64,000 nt of DNA from Colwellia sp. Arc7-D (GTDB lineage Bacteria > Pseudomonadota > Gammaproteobacteria > Enterobacterales > Alteromonadaceae), in assembly GCF_003061515.1 (NCBI RefSeq), contig NZ_CP028924.1, positions 3,038,001 through 3,102,000 of the forward strand. The letters are read 5' to 3'. The position numbers and the translations under genes are program-made. Under the pieces are notes generated by a model. The model saw nothing but the letters and a program-made list of their open reading frames with translations. It ran no database searches and was not told the DNA's origin. Position 1 is the stretch's first letter, and every line of letters starts with the position of its first letter. Positions 16,954 through 26,613 of the stretch are shown here, in pieces.

Positions 16954-18444
16954 TTAGCTAGGAAATGCAAAGCTTACGCCTTCACGAACACCACTTGATG
17001 GCCAGCGTTGCGTAATCGTTTTTCGCTTGGTGTAAAATCTCACGCCATCTGGGCCGTAGGCATGTAAGTCACCAAATAAGCTGCGCTTCCAACCACCAAA
17101 ACTATGGTAAGCAACTGGTACCGGTAATGGTACATTAATGCCGACCATACCCACTTCAATATGATCAGAGAAGTAACGTGCCGCTTCGCCGTCTCGGGTA
17201 AATATGCACGTACCATTGCCATATTCATGGTCGTTAATTAACTGCATGGCTTCTTCCATAGTTTTAACCCGAATAACTTGTAAAACAGGACCAAAAATCT
17301 CAGCTTTGTAACTTTCCATGCTCGCGGTTACGTTATCAATTAACGTAGCACCAACAAAAAAGCCATTTTCATAACCTTTAACCGTTGGTTTGCGGCCATC
17401 AACCACCAATGTAGCACCTTGCTCTGCGGCACTTGAAATATAACCAACTACTTTTTCTTGATGCGCTTTGGTGATCACGGGACCAAAATCATTGTTAGCG
17501 TTAGAGTATTCACCAACACTTAAGTTTTGCATAGCTTGTTGCATTTTTTCAATCAATGCGTTGCCTGCTTCATCGCCTACAGCTACGGCTACCGACAACG
17601 CCATACAACGTTCGCCAGATGAGCCAAATGCTGCGCCAACCAATTGATTTACGGCATTATCCATATCGGCATCAGGCATAACGATAGCATGATTTTTTGC
17701 TCCACCAAGTGCTTGACAACGTTTACCATTTGCACTGGCTGTTGCATAAATATATTCTGCGATAGGTGTTGAGCCTACAAAGCTAACCGCTTTAACACGC
17801 TGGTCAGTTAACAGAGTATCAACGGCTTCTTTATCACCGTTGATTACATTCATTACGCCATCAGGTAAACCCGCTTCTTTTAATAAAGAAGCAATGTATA
17901 ACGTTGAGCTAGGATCACGTTCTGAAGGTTTCAAAATAAAGGTATTACCGCAAACAATTGCTAGCGGAAACATCCACATAGGCACCATTGCAGGAAAATT
18001 AAAAGGCGTTATACCCGCCACAACACCTAGTGGTTGAAATTCACTCCATGAGTCAATATTAGGTCCTACGTTTTTACTGTGCTCACCTTTTAATAGTTCT
18101 GGCGCGCCACAAGCAAATTCAACATTTTCGATACCGCGTTGTAATTCGCCAGCAGCATCATGTGATATTTTGCCATGCTCTTGACCGATTAATTGACAAA
18201 TTTTATCTGCATTTTTCTCTAATAATTCTTTAAATTTAAACATCACGCGTGCACGTTTAATCGCCGGTGTATTTCGCCAAGCCGGATAAGCCTCTTGTGC
18301 GGCGGCAATCGCTTTTTCTACGGTTGCTTTTGAGGCAAGCTCTACTTTCTTTTCTGCTTTACCTGTTGCGGGGTTAAAAACATCTTGTGTGCGCGAATTG
18401 TCGTGAGTCATTTCGCCGTTAATTAGGTGGCCGATAGTTGTCAT
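16954..18444 (-). CDS. mmsA: CoA-acylating (methyl)malonate-semialdehyde dehydrogenase
   Basis: Converts malonate semialdehyde (from beta-alanine) or methylmalonate semialdehyde to acetyl-CoA or propionyl-CoA. It has 496 residues. The catalytic Cys is in SSGERCMALS, and where other ALDHs have ELGGK this protein has QALGGAKNH, the signature of the CoA-dependent MmsA subfamily. NH2-terminal GHLINGE and the C-terminal GGWKRSLFGDLHAYGPDG are also typical. The ATG at 18444 has AAAGGA before it; a GTG nine codons upstream lacks one. It lies directly after bauA, the same pair as bauA-bauC in Pseudomonas, so a role in beta-alanine breakdown is likely. Confidence 0.9.
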   Translation of the reverse strand: MTTIGHLINGEMTHDNSRTQDVFNPATGKAEKKVELASKATVEKAIAAAQEAYPAWRNTPAIKRARVMFKFKELLEKNADKICQLIGQEHGKISHDAAGELQRGIENVEFACGAPELLKGEHSKNVGPNIDSWSEFQPLGVVAGITPFNFPAMVPMWMFPLAIVCGNTFILKPSERDPSSTLYIASLLKEAGLPDGVMNVINGDKEAVDTLLTDQRVKAVSFVGSTPIAEYIYATASANGKRCQALGGAKNHAIVMPDADMDNAVNQLVGAAFGSSGERCMALSVAVAVGDEAGNALIEKMQQAMQNLSVGEYSNANNDFGPVITKAHQEKVVGYISSAAEQGATLVVDGRKPTVKGYENGFFVGATLIDNVTASMESYKAEIFGPVLQVIRVKTMEEAMQLINDHEYGNGTCIFTRDGEAARYFSDHIEVGMVGINVPLPVPVAYHSFGGWKRSLFGDLHAYGPDGVRFYTKRKTITQRWPSSGVREGVSFAFPS

Positions 18445-18575
18445 TTTTTGTCCTTTAATGCTGTAGTTCACTTCACTTAAAAGTAAAATGTTTAAAAATA
18501 AAAATCTGTTTTATACAGTTTTGTTTAATAGAAGTTAGTTTGTAAGCAGCGTTTACAACGCGAAGTCATTACAAA

Positions 18576-19933
18576 TCAATCGATTTCGTTCAAGGTTTCA
18601 CCTAGTGCATTTATTAAGCTGCTAATTTCTGCCAAAGTAGAGGTAAAGGGTAAGCCAAGCTGTATGGTGTCTCCGCCATAACGCACATAAAAACCTTTCT
18701 GCCACATTTTCATGGCTATTTGGTGTGGTCTTTTTGCTGGCTCCCCAGGTGCATGAGCAATAGTAATTCCGCCTGCTAAGCCATAGTTGCGAATATCGAC
18801 AACATGCTTACAGCTTTTCAAACTGTGTAGCACTTCCTGAAAATATGGCGCGATTGACTTAACGCGTTCTGGTAAGTTTTCTTGAGCCAAAACGTCTAAC
18901 GAAGCCAGCGCAGCCGCACAAGCAACCGGGTGTGCTGAGTAAGTATAGCCATGAGGAAGTTCAAGCATATACTCAGGTCCGCCAGTTTCCATAAATGTAT
19001 CATAGATTTCTTGTTTAGAAATAACCGCACCCATAGGGATTACGCCATTGGTTAACTGCTTTGCTACGGTCATAATATCAGGTGTTACGCCAAACTCAGC
19101 CGCTCCCGTATTTGAACCCATACGGCCAAATGCGGTGATCACTTCATCAAAAATCAGTAAGACATTATGCTTGGTACATATGTCCCTTAAGCGTTTTAAA
19201 TAACCTTTAGGCGGCGGTATTACGCCAGCTGAACCAGCCAGAGGCTCCACAATAACAGCAGCAACATTTGAGGCGTCATAAACAGCGAGCATTTCTTCTA
19301 ATTCATTCGCTAAATCAGCACCAGTGTCAGGCATACCTTGGCAAAATTTATTTTCTGGCAACATGGTATGCGATAAGTGTGATGCTTCAATACCTTGGCC
19401 ATAGATTGCACGATTAGGACCAATCCCCCCACACTAATACCGCCAAAGTTAACTCCGTGGTAGCCTTTTGAGCGACCAATAAATCGAGTTTTACTTGCCA
19501 TGCCTTTTTTACGCCAGTAACCACGAGCAATTTTAAGCGCCGTTTCTACAGACTCTGAGCCAGAACCAGTAAAAAATACTCGATTTAAATCTGCCGGCAT
19601 CAATTCGGTAATACGATGTGCTAATTCAAATGACTTAGGATGACCAAATTGAAATGCAGGCGAATAATCTAGCGTCTTAGCTTGCTGACTAATAGCTTCG
19701 GTGATTTCTGGACGGCTATGCCCTGCACCACAAGTCCAAAGCCCAGAGAGTCCATCAAATATCTTTCTACCATCAGCATCAGTGTAATAATTACCTTCTG
19801 CTGAAACGATAATACGGGGATCTTTTTTAAATTCTCGATTGGCCGTAAAAGGCATCCAATGGGCGTCTAACTGCGCTTGAGTTAACCCGTGGTTTGTTGT
19901 TGAATTAGCTTTTGTATTAGTGTTTTTATTCAT
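18576..19933 (-). pseudogene. bauA: bauA beta-alanine:pyruvate aminotransferase, frameshifted
   Basis: Class-III PLP aminotransferase resembling Pseudomonas BauA over its whole length (HWMPFTANREFKKDPRI, LSGLWTCGAGHSRPEI, ITAFGRMGSN, PLP-lysine region VAKQLTNG, HGYTYSAHPVACAAA). The gene is split in two frames: 207 codons from 19933, then the rest in another frame. The break falls in a run of six G (minus strand, 19425-19430). One more G would restore a continuous protein of about 452 residues through GGIGPNRAIYGQG. The rest shows no decay, so this is either a recent mutation, phase variation or a sequencing error. It heads the operon with mmsA and is divergent from a LysR gene. Confidence 0.85.
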
Positions 19934-20082
19934 CTTTCCGCCTAACGCTTGATAACGTTTACAAAGTGCATGTTTAATTGCATGTGCTCATTATCAATGA
20001 TTTAATAGGTTATTAAATCCATACTTTAAAAACTTAAGTTAACTATTTACTTACCTAATAATTTTACTAAGGCATTATTTAA

Positions 20083-21000
20083 ATGAAGATGAATAAAAAC
20101 ATTTTACCTAAGCAATTAGGTGATGCTCATATTAGGCTTTTAAGAATATATAAAGTGGTTATTGAGTCAGGTGGTTTCTCCGCGGCAGAAGTAGATCTTA
20201 ACATCAGTAGACCGGCAATAAGCCTAGCAATAACCGAGCTAGAGTCTCTGTTAAATATGAAGCTTTGCCATAGAGGACGTTCTGGTTTTTCTATTACCGA
20301 ACAAGGTGAACAAGTATATCAATCGGCACTACAATTGTTGGGCAGTATTGAAAACTTTAGAGCTGAAATGAATGCGATAAACACTGAGTTGGTTGGTGAA
20401 CTGAACATTGGTATTACCGATAACTTAGTCTCTATTGAACAAATGCGAATTACCAGAGCTTTAAGCGCATTAAAACATCGCGCACCAGACATTATTATTA
20501 ATATAAGAATGATGCCGCCAAACAATATTGAAGCCGCTATTTTAAATGGCCAATTACATGTTGGTGTTGTTCCTAACTTTAGAACCTTACCCGGTTTGAA
20601 TTACTTATCTTTATATAAAGAAGAGTCGCTACTTTATTGCAGCGAGAAGCACCCTTTATTTCATCAAGACTTATATCAAATAAGCGACAGTACTTTAATT
20701 GAATATGACGCCGTTGTACCTAATTACCCACAGTCGGTAGAGATAAAGCAACAGCAAAAAAAGCTACACGCAACCGCAACCTCAACAGATCGAGAAGGCA
20801 TTGCTTTTTTAATTTTAACGGGGCGATTTATAGGTTTTTTACCCACGCATTTCGCTCAACGATGGGTTGGAAAAGATAAATTACGAGCAATTGAGGCGCA
20901 TAACAGAAAATTTAATACTAAATTCTCTGCTATCACGAGTAAAGGAGCACGGAGCCATTTGATTTTAGAAGCTTATTTAGAGGAGTTAGCTCAAACCTAA
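20083..21000 (+). CDS. LysR-family regulator divergent from bauA
   Basis: 305 residues: N-terminal winged helix-turn-helix (about 16-75; GGFSAAEVDLNISRPAISLAI) and a C-terminal periplasmic-binding-like effector domain. Its start lies 149 bases from that of bauA on the opposite strand, the usual arrangement for a LysR regulator and its target, so control of bauA-mmsA is likely with an amino acid or polyamine product as ligand. It is clearly related to the second LysR at 29546-30475 (shared RLLRI, GGFSAAE and LCxRGRxGFS), which implies a duplication within this region. AAGG precedes the ATG. Confidence 0.82.
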   Translation: MKMNKNILPKQLGDAHIRLLRIYKVVIESGGFSAAEVDLNISRPAISLAITELESLLNMKLCHRGRSGFSITEQGEQVYQSALQLLGSIENFRAEMNAINTELVGELNIGITDNLVSIEQMRITRALSALKHRAPDIIINIRMMPPNNIEAAILNGQLHVGVVPNFRTLPGLNYLSLYKEESLLYCSEKHPLFHQDLYQISDSTLIEYDAVVPNYPQSVEIKQQQKKLHATATSTDREGIAFLILTGRFIGFLPTHFAQRWVGKDKLRAIEAHNRKFNTKFSAITSKGARSHLILEAYLEELAQT

Positions 21001-21016
21001 TTCAATATTTTATCGG

Positions 21017-21436
21017 CTAATAAAAACTTTCTGATACCGAATGACTAAAATGCATATGTAATTTTTGTTTAAATTTATCTGAAATAGGTCGTGTTTCACG
21101 AGTGATAAAATCATAGTGAACCATCACCGCAGTACCTGAAACATGTTTAACGCCATTTTGCCACGCTTCTTGGTGCACATCGAGAGAGCTTGTACCAATA
21201 CGAGTTATGTAGGTTTTGATTTCAACATCGTAATCAAACAGCAGTGGCAAATGAAACTCAATGGTACTTTTTGCTAAAATTAATCCCCATTGGCTGAGGC
21301 TTAAATTAAATTCAGGGCTGAAAAGTCTAAATATAGGATTTCGGGCACCTTCAAACCATTGCGGAATAACTGTATTATTAATGTGTCCAAGCGCGTCTGT
21401 TTCACCAACACGAGGCTTTATTATTTCGTAAAACAT
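21017..21436 (-). CDS. Acyl-CoA thioesterase, hotdog fold
   Basis: 139 residues with the 4-hydroxybenzoyl-CoA-thioesterase-like motif ETDALGHINNTVIPQWFEGAR near the start (general-base Asp followed by GHxNN) and a single hotdog domain. It probably hydrolyses an acyl-CoA thioester; the substrate is unknown. It is convergent with the LysR gene (16 bases between stops) and lies downstream of the unknown membrane protein. Whether it belongs to the polyamine operon is not clear. Confidence 0.72.
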   Translation of the reverse strand: MFYEIIKPRVGETDALGHINNTVIPQWFEGARNPIFRLFSPEFNLSLSQWGLILAKSTIEFHLPLLFDYDVEIKTYITRIGTSSLDVHQEAWQNGVKHVSGTAVMVHYDFITRETRPISDKFKQKLHMHFSHSVSESFY

Positions 21437-21611
21437 ACCTAACCCTACTTACTTAAAATCAACCGGAAAGCGACCAAGCATCAAATATTTTTAATGCTTG
21501 TTCGAAATAATATACCCATAGATGAAAATGGTAAATATTTAATCTGCTTTAAAGGCAAACTATTCGCATGTTAATGAAATACCGCATAGTACTGCAGCGA
21601 ATTAAACTGAT

Positions 21612-22475
21612 TTACTGTCCTTGATGGCTTTTACGATCAGCTATTTCTGCTTGCCACTCGAACATATTCATTTCAATCAAAACAAAAGCCACAATCCATA
21701 AAAAAGCATCCCAAAATTCAAGGAAATTACCCGTTACACCCCAATATACGGCTGCAAGAAGTAATATGCTATAGACAGTAGCTTTAATAAATTTATTGTA
21801 TTTACCCCACCATTTACTCGATATATTGCCTAATTGGGTATGTACATCAACTTCGAGCATTAATACAACTGATACCCATGCAGACGCATTAATAACATCA
21901 ACCCAAGCTAGCGCATTAACATCTGATAAATTTTTCGAGTTTGTTATTATTTTATATTTTTCATGAGAAAAGAATTCTGCCCCAACGGTTGATAAGCTTT
22001 TACACGTTTCTTTAGTAAATTCATTATAAACGTTAAGGGTTTCCATAAATTTCCAATCGCCGGCTAAAGTACAAAGATCAGAAACTTTATGTGCAGTAAA
22101 CTGACCAATTAAGCCAATTTTAGTCATATAACCGTAGAGTGAGTAAATGATAAATAAATAACAAAATGCACGAATACCATGTAATGACCACTTAACTTTC
22201 CCTTTTAAATGTTCATCGTCAATCACAGAAGTTTCTAATTCAAACAACAATAATAAAACCAGCCAAGCGGCAGTATCAATTGTCGATGAAAAAGCTTTAA
22301 TTACCGAATCAAGGTTCACTCCTGAGGCAAAAATCACTTTACTCGCTAGCCATTCTTCACTGAAAAATAAGTAAACATTAAACGCTAGCAAAGTATAAAT
22401 AAGATATTTAAAACCCTGATAGCCCCAAGAGTGAAAATGTTTCATAAGGGTTTGATTCATCGATAGCTCTGGCAT
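21612..22475 (-). CDS. Unknown multi-pass membrane protein
   Basis: 287 residues with about six hydrophobic segments (roughly 21-40, 65-83, 100-122, 190-210, 225-247, 250-270). A soluble loop of about 65 residues between the third and fourth segments holds two Cys (SDLCTLAGDW, TKETCKS). Acidic residues sit inside or at the ends of membrane segments (FELETSVIDDE, MLEVDVHTQ, VLIEMNMFEW) in two similar-looking halves, which hints at an internal repeat. I do not recognise the family. GAAGAAGA precedes the ATG. It follows spuC after a hairpin, so it may be partly uncoupled from the puu operon. Confidence 0.6.
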   Translation of the reverse strand: MPELSMNQTLMKHFHSWGYQGFKYLIYTLLAFNVYLFFSEEWLASKVIFASGVNLDSVIKAFSSTIDTAAWLVLLLLFELETSVIDDEHLKGKVKWSLHGIRAFCYLFIIYSLYGYMTKIGLIGQFTAHKVSDLCTLAGDWKFMETLNVYNEFTKETCKSLSTVGAEFFSHEKYKIITNSKNLSDVNALAWVDVINASAWVSVVLMLEVDVHTQLGNISSKWWGKYNKFIKATVYSILLLAAVYWGVTGNFLEFWDAFLWIVAFVLIEMNMFEWQAEIADRKSHQGQ

Positions 22476-22518
22476 AATCTTCTTCTTTTTTTAATTATAT
22501 TTACTACACTAATAAAAC

Positions 22519-22547
22519 AATTAAGCCACTTGAACAGTGGCCTAATT
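22519..22547 (-). terminator. Hairpin after spuC
   Basis: 12-bp stem with one mismatch (22519-22530 with 22536-22547) and a 5-base loop, followed leftward by GTTTTATTAG. A moderate terminator for the puuD-puuA-spuC transcript. It would allow some read-through into the membrane-protein gene. Confidence 0.6.
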
Positions 22548-22558
22548 AAACTCATTAT

Positions 22559-23914
22559 CTACATTAGATGATAATATTTAGCTGTTTCATCTAAGGTTTT
22601 AAACGCCTTTTCTATTAATTCATCGATCTCTGCTTTAGTAATGACTAAAGGAGGCGAAATAATCATAGTATCTCCACATGGACGCATGATTAAACCATTA
22701 GCCATTGAAAAGTCACGACACATGCCGCCAGCTTTACTGTCAGGCGCTATACGCTCATGGCTATTTTTATCTTTAACTAACTCAAGACCTGCAACCATGC
22801 CTAAACCGCGAGTTTCACCCACAATAGGATGTGCAGCCAGTTCTTTCCAACGCTTTTGAAGATAAGGTGCCGTTTCATTTTTTACACGTTCTACAATCCC
22901 TTCAGATTCTAATAATTCGATATTTTTCAGCGCTACAGCAGCGGCAACTGGATGACCGGAATAAGTAAAGCCATGATTAAAGTCACCACCTTTTTCTATT
23001 AGCGTTTCAGCCACTTTATCACCAACAATAACACCGCCAATAGGTAAGTAACCAGACGAAAGCCCTTTGGCAATAGGCATAAGATCAGGTTTTAAATCAT
23101 AATACTGACTGGCAAACCATTCACCGGTGCGGCCAAAGCCAGATATAACTTCATCAACCACTAACAAAATATCATATTTAGCTAAAATTCTTTTAATTTC
23201 AGGCCAGTAGCTAGTTGGAGGTATAATAACGCCACCAGCGCCTTGGAACGGTTCGGCAATGAATGCGGCGACATTGTCCTCTCCAATTTCTAAAATTTTT
23301 GTCTCAAGGCTTTGTGCGGCTTTAATGCCAAACGCCTCAGGGGTTAGCGTTCCACCTTCTTTAAAAAAGTACGGTTGATCGACATGAGAAATACCAGCAA
23401 TAGGTAAATCACCTTGCTCATGCATATAACCCATTCCACCTAGGCTTGCACCGACAACGGTTGAACCATGATAAGCATTCTGTCGACTGATAAATTGCTT
23501 TTTACTTGGCTTACCTTTTAAGTCCCAGTAACGACGCGCCATTCTAAAAACCGTATCGTTAGCTTCTGAACCAGAGCCAGTAAAAAACACTTTATTCATA
23601 TGTTCAGGCGCTAATGAGGCAATTTTTGCTGCTAACTTTGCAGCAGGTGCATGGGTTGTTTTAAAAAACAAATTGTAATAAGGCAATGCTGACATTTGCT
23701 TTGTTGCAACGTCGACTAACTCTTGACGACCATAACCGATATTAACGCACCAAAGACCCGCCATAGCATCAAGTAATTTATTACCTTTATCATCATAAAT
23801 ATAAACACCTTCTGCATGTGTTATTTCGCGAGGATTAATTTCATGCAATTCTTTGCTATCGCTAAATGGGTGAATATGATGTTGGTTATCTAATGCTTGT
23901 ATCTTTGATGTCAT
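22559..23914 (-). CDS. spuC: SpuC-like putrescine:pyruvate aminotransferase
   Basis: Class-III PLP aminotransferase of 451 residues resembling Pseudomonas SpuC. It would transfer an amino group from putrescine (or other omega-amines) to pyruvate, giving 4-aminobutanal. Features: AMAGLWCVNIGYGR, FFTGSGSEANDTVFRMARRYW, SRQNAYHGSTVVGASLGGM, the acidic PLP site VVDEVISGFGRTG and the PLP lysine in PIAKGLSSGYLP. It is 11 bases after the puuA stop, in one unit with puuD and puuA, so the organism encodes both the transaminase and the gamma-glutamyl route side by side. Confidence 0.85.
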   Translation of the reverse strand: MTSKIQALDNQHHIHPFSDSKELHEINPREITHAEGVYIYDDKGNKLLDAMAGLWCVNIGYGRQELVDVATKQMSALPYYNLFFKTTHAPAAKLAAKIASLAPEHMNKVFFTGSGSEANDTVFRMARRYWDLKGKPSKKQFISRQNAYHGSTVVGASLGGMGYMHEQGDLPIAGISHVDQPYFFKEGGTLTPEAFGIKAAQSLETKILEIGEDNVAAFIAEPFQGAGGVIIPPTSYWPEIKRILAKYDILLVVDEVISGFGRTGEWFASQYYDLKPDLMPIAKGLSSGYLPIGGVIVGDKVAETLIEKGGDFNHGFTYSGHPVAAAVALKNIELLESEGIVERVKNETAPYLQKRWKELAAHPIVGETRGLGMVAGLELVKDKNSHERIAPDSKAGGMCRDFSMANGLIMRPCGDTMIISPPLVITKAEIDELIEKAFKTLDETAKYYHLM

Positions 23915-23925
23915 AAAATTTCAAC

Positions 23926-25284
23926 CTAAACTGTAGTGAGTAAATAATGGCGTTCCCATGAGGAGATCACACTTTTATAATTGTCATAATCGGCACGTCT
24001 TGTTGCAATAAAGCCCGTCACAAAACTTTCACCTAAATAATGTTTAATTTTGTCGCTTTGCTCCATTTGCTGCATGGCTGCTTCGATATTAATCGGTAAA
24101 TTTTTATTGATGGTGTTGTTGGCCTTACCTGTTACTTCATCAGCGGGCGATATTTTTTCCATCATACCGATATATCCACAAATCAGTGTTGCTGCAATGG
24201 CAAGGTAAGGATTGGCATCAGCGCCTGGGATTCTGTTTTCAACGCGCTTGGCATGATCTGGTGCATCAGGGATACGTAAACCAACCGTGCGGTTTTCAAT
24301 ACCCCATTCTAAATTAACTGGCGTGGCAGAATCCGCTAAAAAACGTCGGTACGAATTAATGTTTGGAGCAAACATCAGCATAAGTTGAGGAATAAAGGTC
24401 TGCAGTCCGCCTAAATAATGCATAAAGTTTTGGCTAAATTCAGTACTTTGTTCACAAGAGCCGGCAAATATATTTTTACCGGTAGATTTTTCTACAATGC
24501 TTTGATGAATATGCATAGCGCTGCCAGGTTGCCCTGTAATTGGTTTCGCCATAAAAGTAGCTGTCATACCATGCTTGTTAGCTGCAGCTTTTACCGTGCG
24601 CTTAAAAACAATAACTTGATCAGCTAAAGATAACGGATCGCCATGATCAAAATTAAATTCAAATTGAGCCTTGCCCTCTTCATGAACAACTACATCAATA
24701 GCTAAGTTTTGTTGCGCTGACCATTCATAGATATCAGTCATTACAGGTTCAAATTCGGTAATGGCATCAATACCAAATGACTGTCTGCCTGCCTCTGAAC
24801 GACCTGAGTTACCTAAAGGAGTGGTTAATGGTTGGCTTGAATCCGTACTCGACAGTGTAAAATACAACTCCATTTCAGGAGCGACTACGGCTTTCCAACC
24901 TTGGTCGTCATAAAGTTTCATGACTTTTTTCAGTAAATCACGAGGAGATTGTTCTACTGGCTTTAAGGTTTTTTGATCAATACAATTATGAATGATCATT
25001 GCGGTGGGTTCTTTAGCCCAAGGCACCATATAGCAAGCATTTTCATCTGGCTCTAGCAGCATATCAATATCGCGAGGATCAGCTAAAGTATATAAAAACT
25101 CGTCAGCAGCTAAATCGCCAGTCGCTGACATTAATAAAATAGTTTCACCTAAACGACTACCGCCTTCTTCAATAAATTTTTGTACTGGGTATATTTTTCC
25201 ACGTGCAATGCCAGTGTGATCAGTGATCACACATTGCACGTATTTAACATTATGTTCAGCGAGCCATTGTTTAATTTTGTCCAT
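23926..25284 (-). CDS. puuA: PuuA-type gamma-glutamylputrescine synthetase
   Basis: Glutamine-synthetase-family ligase that joins glutamate to putrescine (or another polyamine) using ATP. It has 452 residues from the ATG at 25284, which has AGAGG before it. That A is also the last base of the puuD stop (TAATG), so the genes are translationally coupled. GS motifs: YVQCVITDHTGIARGK, APEMELYFTL (Glu metal ligands), GSAMHIHQS, NSYRRFL, and ENRTVGLRIP. The central region lacks the tyrosine adenylylation motif of biosynthetic GlnA. SpuI/SpuB-type ligases for other polyamines are the alternative. Confidence 0.88.
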   Translation of the reverse strand: MDKIKQWLAEHNVKYVQCVITDHTGIARGKIYPVQKFIEEGGSRLGETILLMSATGDLAADEFLYTLADPRDIDMLLEPDENACYMVPWAKEPTAMIIHNCIDQKTLKPVEQSPRDLLKKVMKLYDDQGWKAVVAPEMELYFTLSSTDSSQPLTTPLGNSGRSEAGRQSFGIDAITEFEPVMTDIYEWSAQQNLAIDVVVHEEGKAQFEFNFDHGDPLSLADQVIVFKRTVKAAANKHGMTATFMAKPITGQPGSAMHIHQSIVEKSTGKNIFAGSCEQSTEFSQNFMHYLGGLQTFIPQLMLMFAPNINSYRRFLADSATPVNLEWGIENRTVGLRIPDAPDHAKRVENRIPGADANPYLAIAATLICGYIGMMEKISPADEVTGKANNTINKNLPINIEAAMQQMEQSDKIKHYLGESFVTGFIATRRADYDNYKSVISSWERHYLLTTV

Positions 25285-26099
25285 TATAAAACCTCTATAC
25301 ATTTTTTTTGCTGATTAACTTGTAGAGCAACTTGCTGATTAACTTTTAAAGACTGCCTTACTTTGCAAGCACGTCCAAAAGCAGCAAAGAGCTTAGCATT
25401 TTTGCTATTTTGCATAACTTTCCATTCAGGGTGCCACTGCACCGCCATTGAAAATGCTTTAGCATCGATAACAGAAAACGCTTCGCATAAACCATCTTCA
25501 CTTACCGCTTCTACTGCTAAATTATCAGCTAACCTATCCACACCTTGGGTATGTAAGGAGTTGACATTCATTTCGTTGGCAACAACGATTTTTGATAGTT
25601 GACCCGATGGCGTTACCATGACTTTATGGCTATCTTCGTATTGGTCATCTAATGAAAGATTTTTATTCTCTCGGTGCTCTTGAAAAACATCATGATCATG
25701 AAGCTTTTGATGTAAAGAGCCGCCAAAAGCGACATTCATTTCTTGAAAGCCTCGACAAATACCAAATATAGGTACGCCTGATGCAACAGCTTGTTTAATT
25801 AGGCCAAAACTGGTTTGGTCTCGAGCAATATCTAGTTTGGTTTCATTTGGTGCTGCCGCCTCTTGATAGTTCAAGGGATCGACCATGGAATAGCCACCAG
25901 GCAATAATATGCCATCGACTAAGTTTAATAACTGGAGAAAATTTGTTTGACTGGCAATGGCAGGAATCAGAATAGGCACACAATTAGCGGCCTGAATAAC
26001 CGCTTGAATGTATTTATTTCCCGACATATGAAAAGGATGCGGCCCAACATGTTCATGGTCACATAATATGCCAACTACGGGTAAGTTAATTTCGCTCAT
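25284..26099 (-). CDS. puuD: PuuD: gamma-glutamyl-GABA hydrolase
   Basis: Class-I glutamine-amidotransferase-like hydrolase that frees GABA from gamma-glutamyl-GABA. It has 271 residues (E. coli PuuD 254). The nucleophile Cys is in GICRGFQEMN, the His-Glu pair in VQWHPEW, and substrate-loop motifs LLPGGYSMVDP and VNSLHTQGVDRL are present. The tail of about 20 residues after the conserved part is Gln/Val-rich. It is the first gene of the puuD-puuA-spuC unit and starts 18 bases from the 26-bp palindrome that is probably its operator. Confidence 0.9.
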   Translation of the reverse strand: MSEINLPVVGILCDHEHVGPHPFHMSGNKYIQAVIQAANCVPILIPAIASQTNFLQLLNLVDGILLPGGYSMVDPLNYQEAAAPNETKLDIARDQTSFGLIKQAVASGVPIFGICRGFQEMNVAFGGSLHQKLHDHDVFQEHRENKNLSLDDQYEDSHKVMVTPSGQLSKIVVANEMNVNSLHTQGVDRLADNLAVEAVSEDGLCEAFSVIDAKAFSMAVQWHPEWKVMQNSKNAKLFAAFGRACKVRQSLKVNQQVALQVNQQKKCIEVL

Positions 26100-26117
26100 A
26101 AATTCCTTTGCTAATTA

Positions 26118-26143
26118 CTACTGTTCGTTATAACGAACAGTAG
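26118..26143. promoter_or_regulatory. Perfect 26-bp palindrome, candidate operator of puuD
   Basis: Half-site CTACTGTTCGTTA followed by its exact complement with no loop, so a protein-binding dyad is likelier than a terminator. A TATAAC-like hexamer lies at its centre on the minus strand, which would place a repressor on the -10 region. PuuR or one of the two LysR proteins is the natural candidate. E. coli PuuR sites contain ATGAACA-like ends; the match here (GAACAG) is only partial. Confidence 0.7.
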
Positions 26144-26613
26144 CACACTAAAATATTGAACGCCTAATAAATTTCATAATTTAAAAAAACTTTAACTCTC
26201 GCAAACTTTTGAGCAGATCGATTCAAGCCAGATTCATTCATTAATTTATCTGTATTATTCGCAGAAAAATATTCACTAAACAATGTGGTTACTGGTTGTT
26301 CTAAAAAGTATATATGCTACATAAAATGCATTTAAACATAATATTTTCATGTAGTTAAAAATATAAACCTAGATACTTTATCTTGATATTTGACAACTAA
26401 AAACTAGCTATTGGTTATAAGACACAAGCTAACTATGCATCATATTATGAATAGCTAAAGCGAATTAAACCTGCTGATTTTTAGTCACAGAAAATGTTTT
26501 TATATAAAGGTAATGCGAAATAATGACTTAATAAATAAGCACATAAAACCTTAATAATGGGGGGAATTAAGATTTCATGCGCTATTTATCAAACTTGAAA
26601 TTACACTGGCAAG
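26144..26613. other. Long intergenic region between puuD and gabT
   Basis: About 470 A+T-rich bases. Both neighbours read leftward, so this is downstream of gabT and upstream of puuD. No ORF with a credible start, no RNA gene and no clear terminator is seen. Promoter elements for puuD should lie at its left end. Confidence 0.5.

Noticed and set aside
26118..26143. Transcription terminator for gabT
   Set aside because: The palindrome has no loop and no T run, and is about 470 bases from the gabT stop.
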